Assembly (NCBI RefSeq): GCF_900177245.1 | Contig: NZ_FXBM01000002.1 | Coordinates: forward strand, 124,001-188,000 | Length of the DNA: 64,000 nucleotides | Direction of reading: 5' to 3' | From: Rathayibacter oskolensis | Lineage (GTDB): Bacteria > Actinomycetota > Actinomycetes > Actinomycetales > Microbacteriaceae | Part shown: positions 63,121 through 64,000 of the stretch, in pieces | Position numbering within the stretch: the first letter of the stretch is position 1 | Layout: every line of letters starts with the position of its first letter | Position numbers and translations under genes: made by a program | The notes under the pieces: generated by a model | Told to the model about the DNA's origin: nothing | The model's database searches: none | What the model saw: only the letters and a program-made list of their open reading frames with translations

Positions 63121-63139
63121 GAAGGTTAACCTAACCTAA
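63121..63139 (-). promoter_or_regulatory. DtxR/IdeR iron box 1
   Basis: Read on the minus strand, TTAGGTTAGGTTAACCTTC matches the IdeR/DtxR consensus TTAGGTTAGGCTAACCTAA at 16 of 19 positions. It lies 31 bp before the siderophore-binding-protein start. Confidence 0.8.
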
Positions 63140-63154
63140 CTCGGTGGGCGCGCT

Positions 63155-63173
63155 CAAGGTGAGGCGAGCCTTA
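63155..63173. promoter_or_regulatory. DtxR/IdeR-like iron box 2 (weaker)
   Basis: CAAGGTGAGGCGAGCCTTA matches the DtxR consensus at 13 of 19 positions and keeps the inverted AGG..CCT core. It lies 16 bp upstream of box 1. Confidence 0.5.
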
Positions 63174-63192
63174 CCTGCAGTGACCCTCCAGA

Positions 63193-63225
63193 AGTTGTCG
63201 TACTCGGTGGTCGAGTACGACAACT
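63193..63225 (-). terminator. Hairpin after the TetR gene
   Basis: AGTTGTCGTACTCG-GTGGT-CGAGTACGACAACT, a perfect 14-bp stem with a 5-base loop, 47 bp past the TetR stop. It may terminate that transcript and insulate the iron operon promoter. Confidence 0.6.
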
Positions 63226-63271
63226 CTCGGAGGGTCGACGGGCGTCTCGACGGTCTGGGCGTCGCGACGCG

Positions 63272-63802
63272 TCAGAGGGCGCGCAGAACGCGCCGGACGT
63301 GCGCGGCGGGCCAGCCCGGCTCGAAGGGCCGCGAGCGCAGGAGCCACCGGTGCAGGACGGCGCCGAGGAGGAGCTCGGCCGCCTCGTCCGCCTCGGCGAC
63401 GCCTCCGCGACGCAGCCGCTCGGCGACGGCGGCGAGCTGGGGCGTGAGCAGGAGCTCGCGGTACTGCTCGGCGAGCGCGGCGTCGGTCTGGATCGCCGCG
63501 GTGAGGGAGCGGAGGAGCGCCTCCCTGGTCGGATCGGTCAGCTCGGCGATCGTCTCGACGAGGAGCAGCTCGAGGTCGGCCGCGAGATCACCGGTGTCGG
63601 GGACGACGACGCGCCCGTCCGCGTCGAGACTGTGAGCGAGCAGCGCGTCGAAGAGGATCGCGCCGGTCGACGGCCAGGTGCGGTAGAGCGTCTGCTTGCT
63701 CACTCCCGCGCGCGCGGCGATGCCCTCCATCGACAGGGCGCCGCTCTCGGCGAGGGCCAGCGCCGCCGTGTGCACGAGGGTCCGGGTCCGCAGGCGCGCC
63801 AT
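63272..63802 (-). CDS. TetR-family transcriptional regulator
   Basis: 176 aa. The helix-turn-helix is MEGIAARAGVSKQTLYRTW (about residues 25-43). The C-terminal ligand domain has the AcrR-type TetR_C pattern. Divergent from the SDR gene at 63863, with GACGGTCCGTC between them as a candidate operator. It probably represses itself and the SDR gene. Confidence 0.9.
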   Translation of the reverse strand: MARLRTRTLVHTAALALAESGALSMEGIAARAGVSKQTLYRTWPSTGAILFDALLAHSLDADGRVVVPDTGDLAADLELLLVETIAELTDPTREALLRSLTAAIQTDAALAEQYRELLLTPQLAAVAERLRRGGVAEADEAAELLLGAVLHRWLLRSRPFEPGWPAAHVRRVLRAL

Positions 63803-63828
63803 GGCTCCGAGGATAGCGGCTGAAACGA

Positions 63829-63839
63829 GACGGTCCGTC
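63829..63839. promoter_or_regulatory. Candidate TetR operator
   Basis: GACGGTCCGTC is an 11-bp palindrome centred on T, located in the 60-bp gap between the divergent TetR and SDR genes. Confidence 0.45.
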
Positions 63840-63862
63840 CAGTTCGGGCTAGAGTCGCTGGC

Positions 63863-64000
63863 ATGACTGAGACGTGGATGATCACGGGCGCCGGCCGCGG
63901 GCTGGGTCGGGCGCTCACCGAGGCGGCCCTGGAGGCAGGGCACACCGTCGTCGCGACGGTGCGCGGTGGGCACGATCTGCCTCCGCACCCCGGGCTCGTC
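63863..64000 (+). CDS. Short-chain dehydrogenase/reductase, 5' part only
   Basis: The first 46 codons, cut by the window end. The N-terminal TGAGRGLG cofactor motif and TVVATVRGG strand are typical of SDRs, and the Arg after strand 2 favours NADP(H). No strong ribosome site is visible upstream of the ATG. Divergent from the TetR gene, its probable regulator. Confidence 0.85.
   Translation, partial: MTETWMITGAGRGLGRALTEAALEAGHTVVATVRGGHDLPPHPGLV

Noticed and set aside
63193-63225. Palindrome as a TetR operator
   Set aside because: It lies at the 3' end of the TetR gene, while a better operator candidate sits in the divergent promoter at 63829-63839.

Overview
This is a 64 kb stretch of very GC-rich DNA (roughly 70% by eye) with short intergenic gaps, many 4-base ATGA/GTGA gene overlaps, frequent GTG starts and actinobacterial features: DtxR/IdeR-type iron boxes, an ABC sugar importer without its own ATPase, a fused pcaL gene and an LASTG cell-wall anchor. 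The best fit is a chromosomal segment of an actinobacterium, probably Microbacteriaceae. I see no rRNA, tRNA, CRISPR array, integrase or insertion sequence.

Region 1 (about 0.1-3.5 kb) holds two cell-surface proteins: a proline-rich repeat protein and a large anchored esterase/phytase-like protein. Region 2 (3.5-23 kb) is a catabolic island. It contains a ThuA/Gfo-Idh pair under a divergent LacI regulator, a sugar ABC importer (binding protein and two permeases), an NTF2-like protein, a hydroxypyruvate-isomerase-like TIM barrel, a GMC/pyranose-oxidase-like flavoprotein, three sets of a metal TIM-barrel protein (alpha) plus a small DUF6379-like protein (beta), an MFS transporter, a second GMC oxidase, a ROK regulator and a second Gfo/Idh protein. 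The alpha/beta sets resemble bacterial C-glycoside deglycosidases, which cleave the C-C bond of 3-keto-C-glycosides.

Region 3 (23-29.5 kb) looks like a meta-cleavage aromatic operon: extradiol dioxygenase, two fumarylacetoacetate-hydrolase-family proteins, cyclase-family protein, FAD monooxygenase and ACMSD-like amidohydrolase. Region 4 (29.5-34.1 kb) is accessory and partly decayed: a broken DUF2231/Rieske gene, an alpha/beta hydrolase, a frameshifted P-loop ATPase and a lower-GC membrane protein. Region 5 (34.1-46.5 kb) has a LysR regulator, a fourth alpha/beta set, a thiolase, an IclR regulator and a complete 4-hydroxybenzoate/protocatechuate/beta-ketoadipate operon (pobA-pcaHGBL-pcaIJF). 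Region 6 (46.5-50.7 kb) contains a wrecked toxin-antitoxin pair with a 40-G run and a perfect 42-bp inverted repeat, then a gene that fuses the beta and alpha subunits into one protein, a divergent ThuA gene and an SDR. Together regions 2, 3, 5 and 6 read as a route that imports glycosides (probably C-glycosides of plant aromatics), oxidises the sugar at C3, releases the aglycone and burns the aromatic ring to acetyl-CoA and succinyl-CoA.

Region 7 (51-59 kb) has an ABC-F protein and then a possible self-contained cAMP circuit: a FecR-domain lipoprotein, a CHASE2 adenylate cyclase, a secreted protein, a secreted membrane-tethered serine protease and a Crp-family regulator. Matching GTGT-N10-ACAC palindromes lie upstream of the last three. 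Region 8 (59-64 kb) is a siderophore ABC importer with two DtxR-like boxes, a TetR regulator and the start of an SDR gene.

All calls come from reading the sequence; no database search was run.
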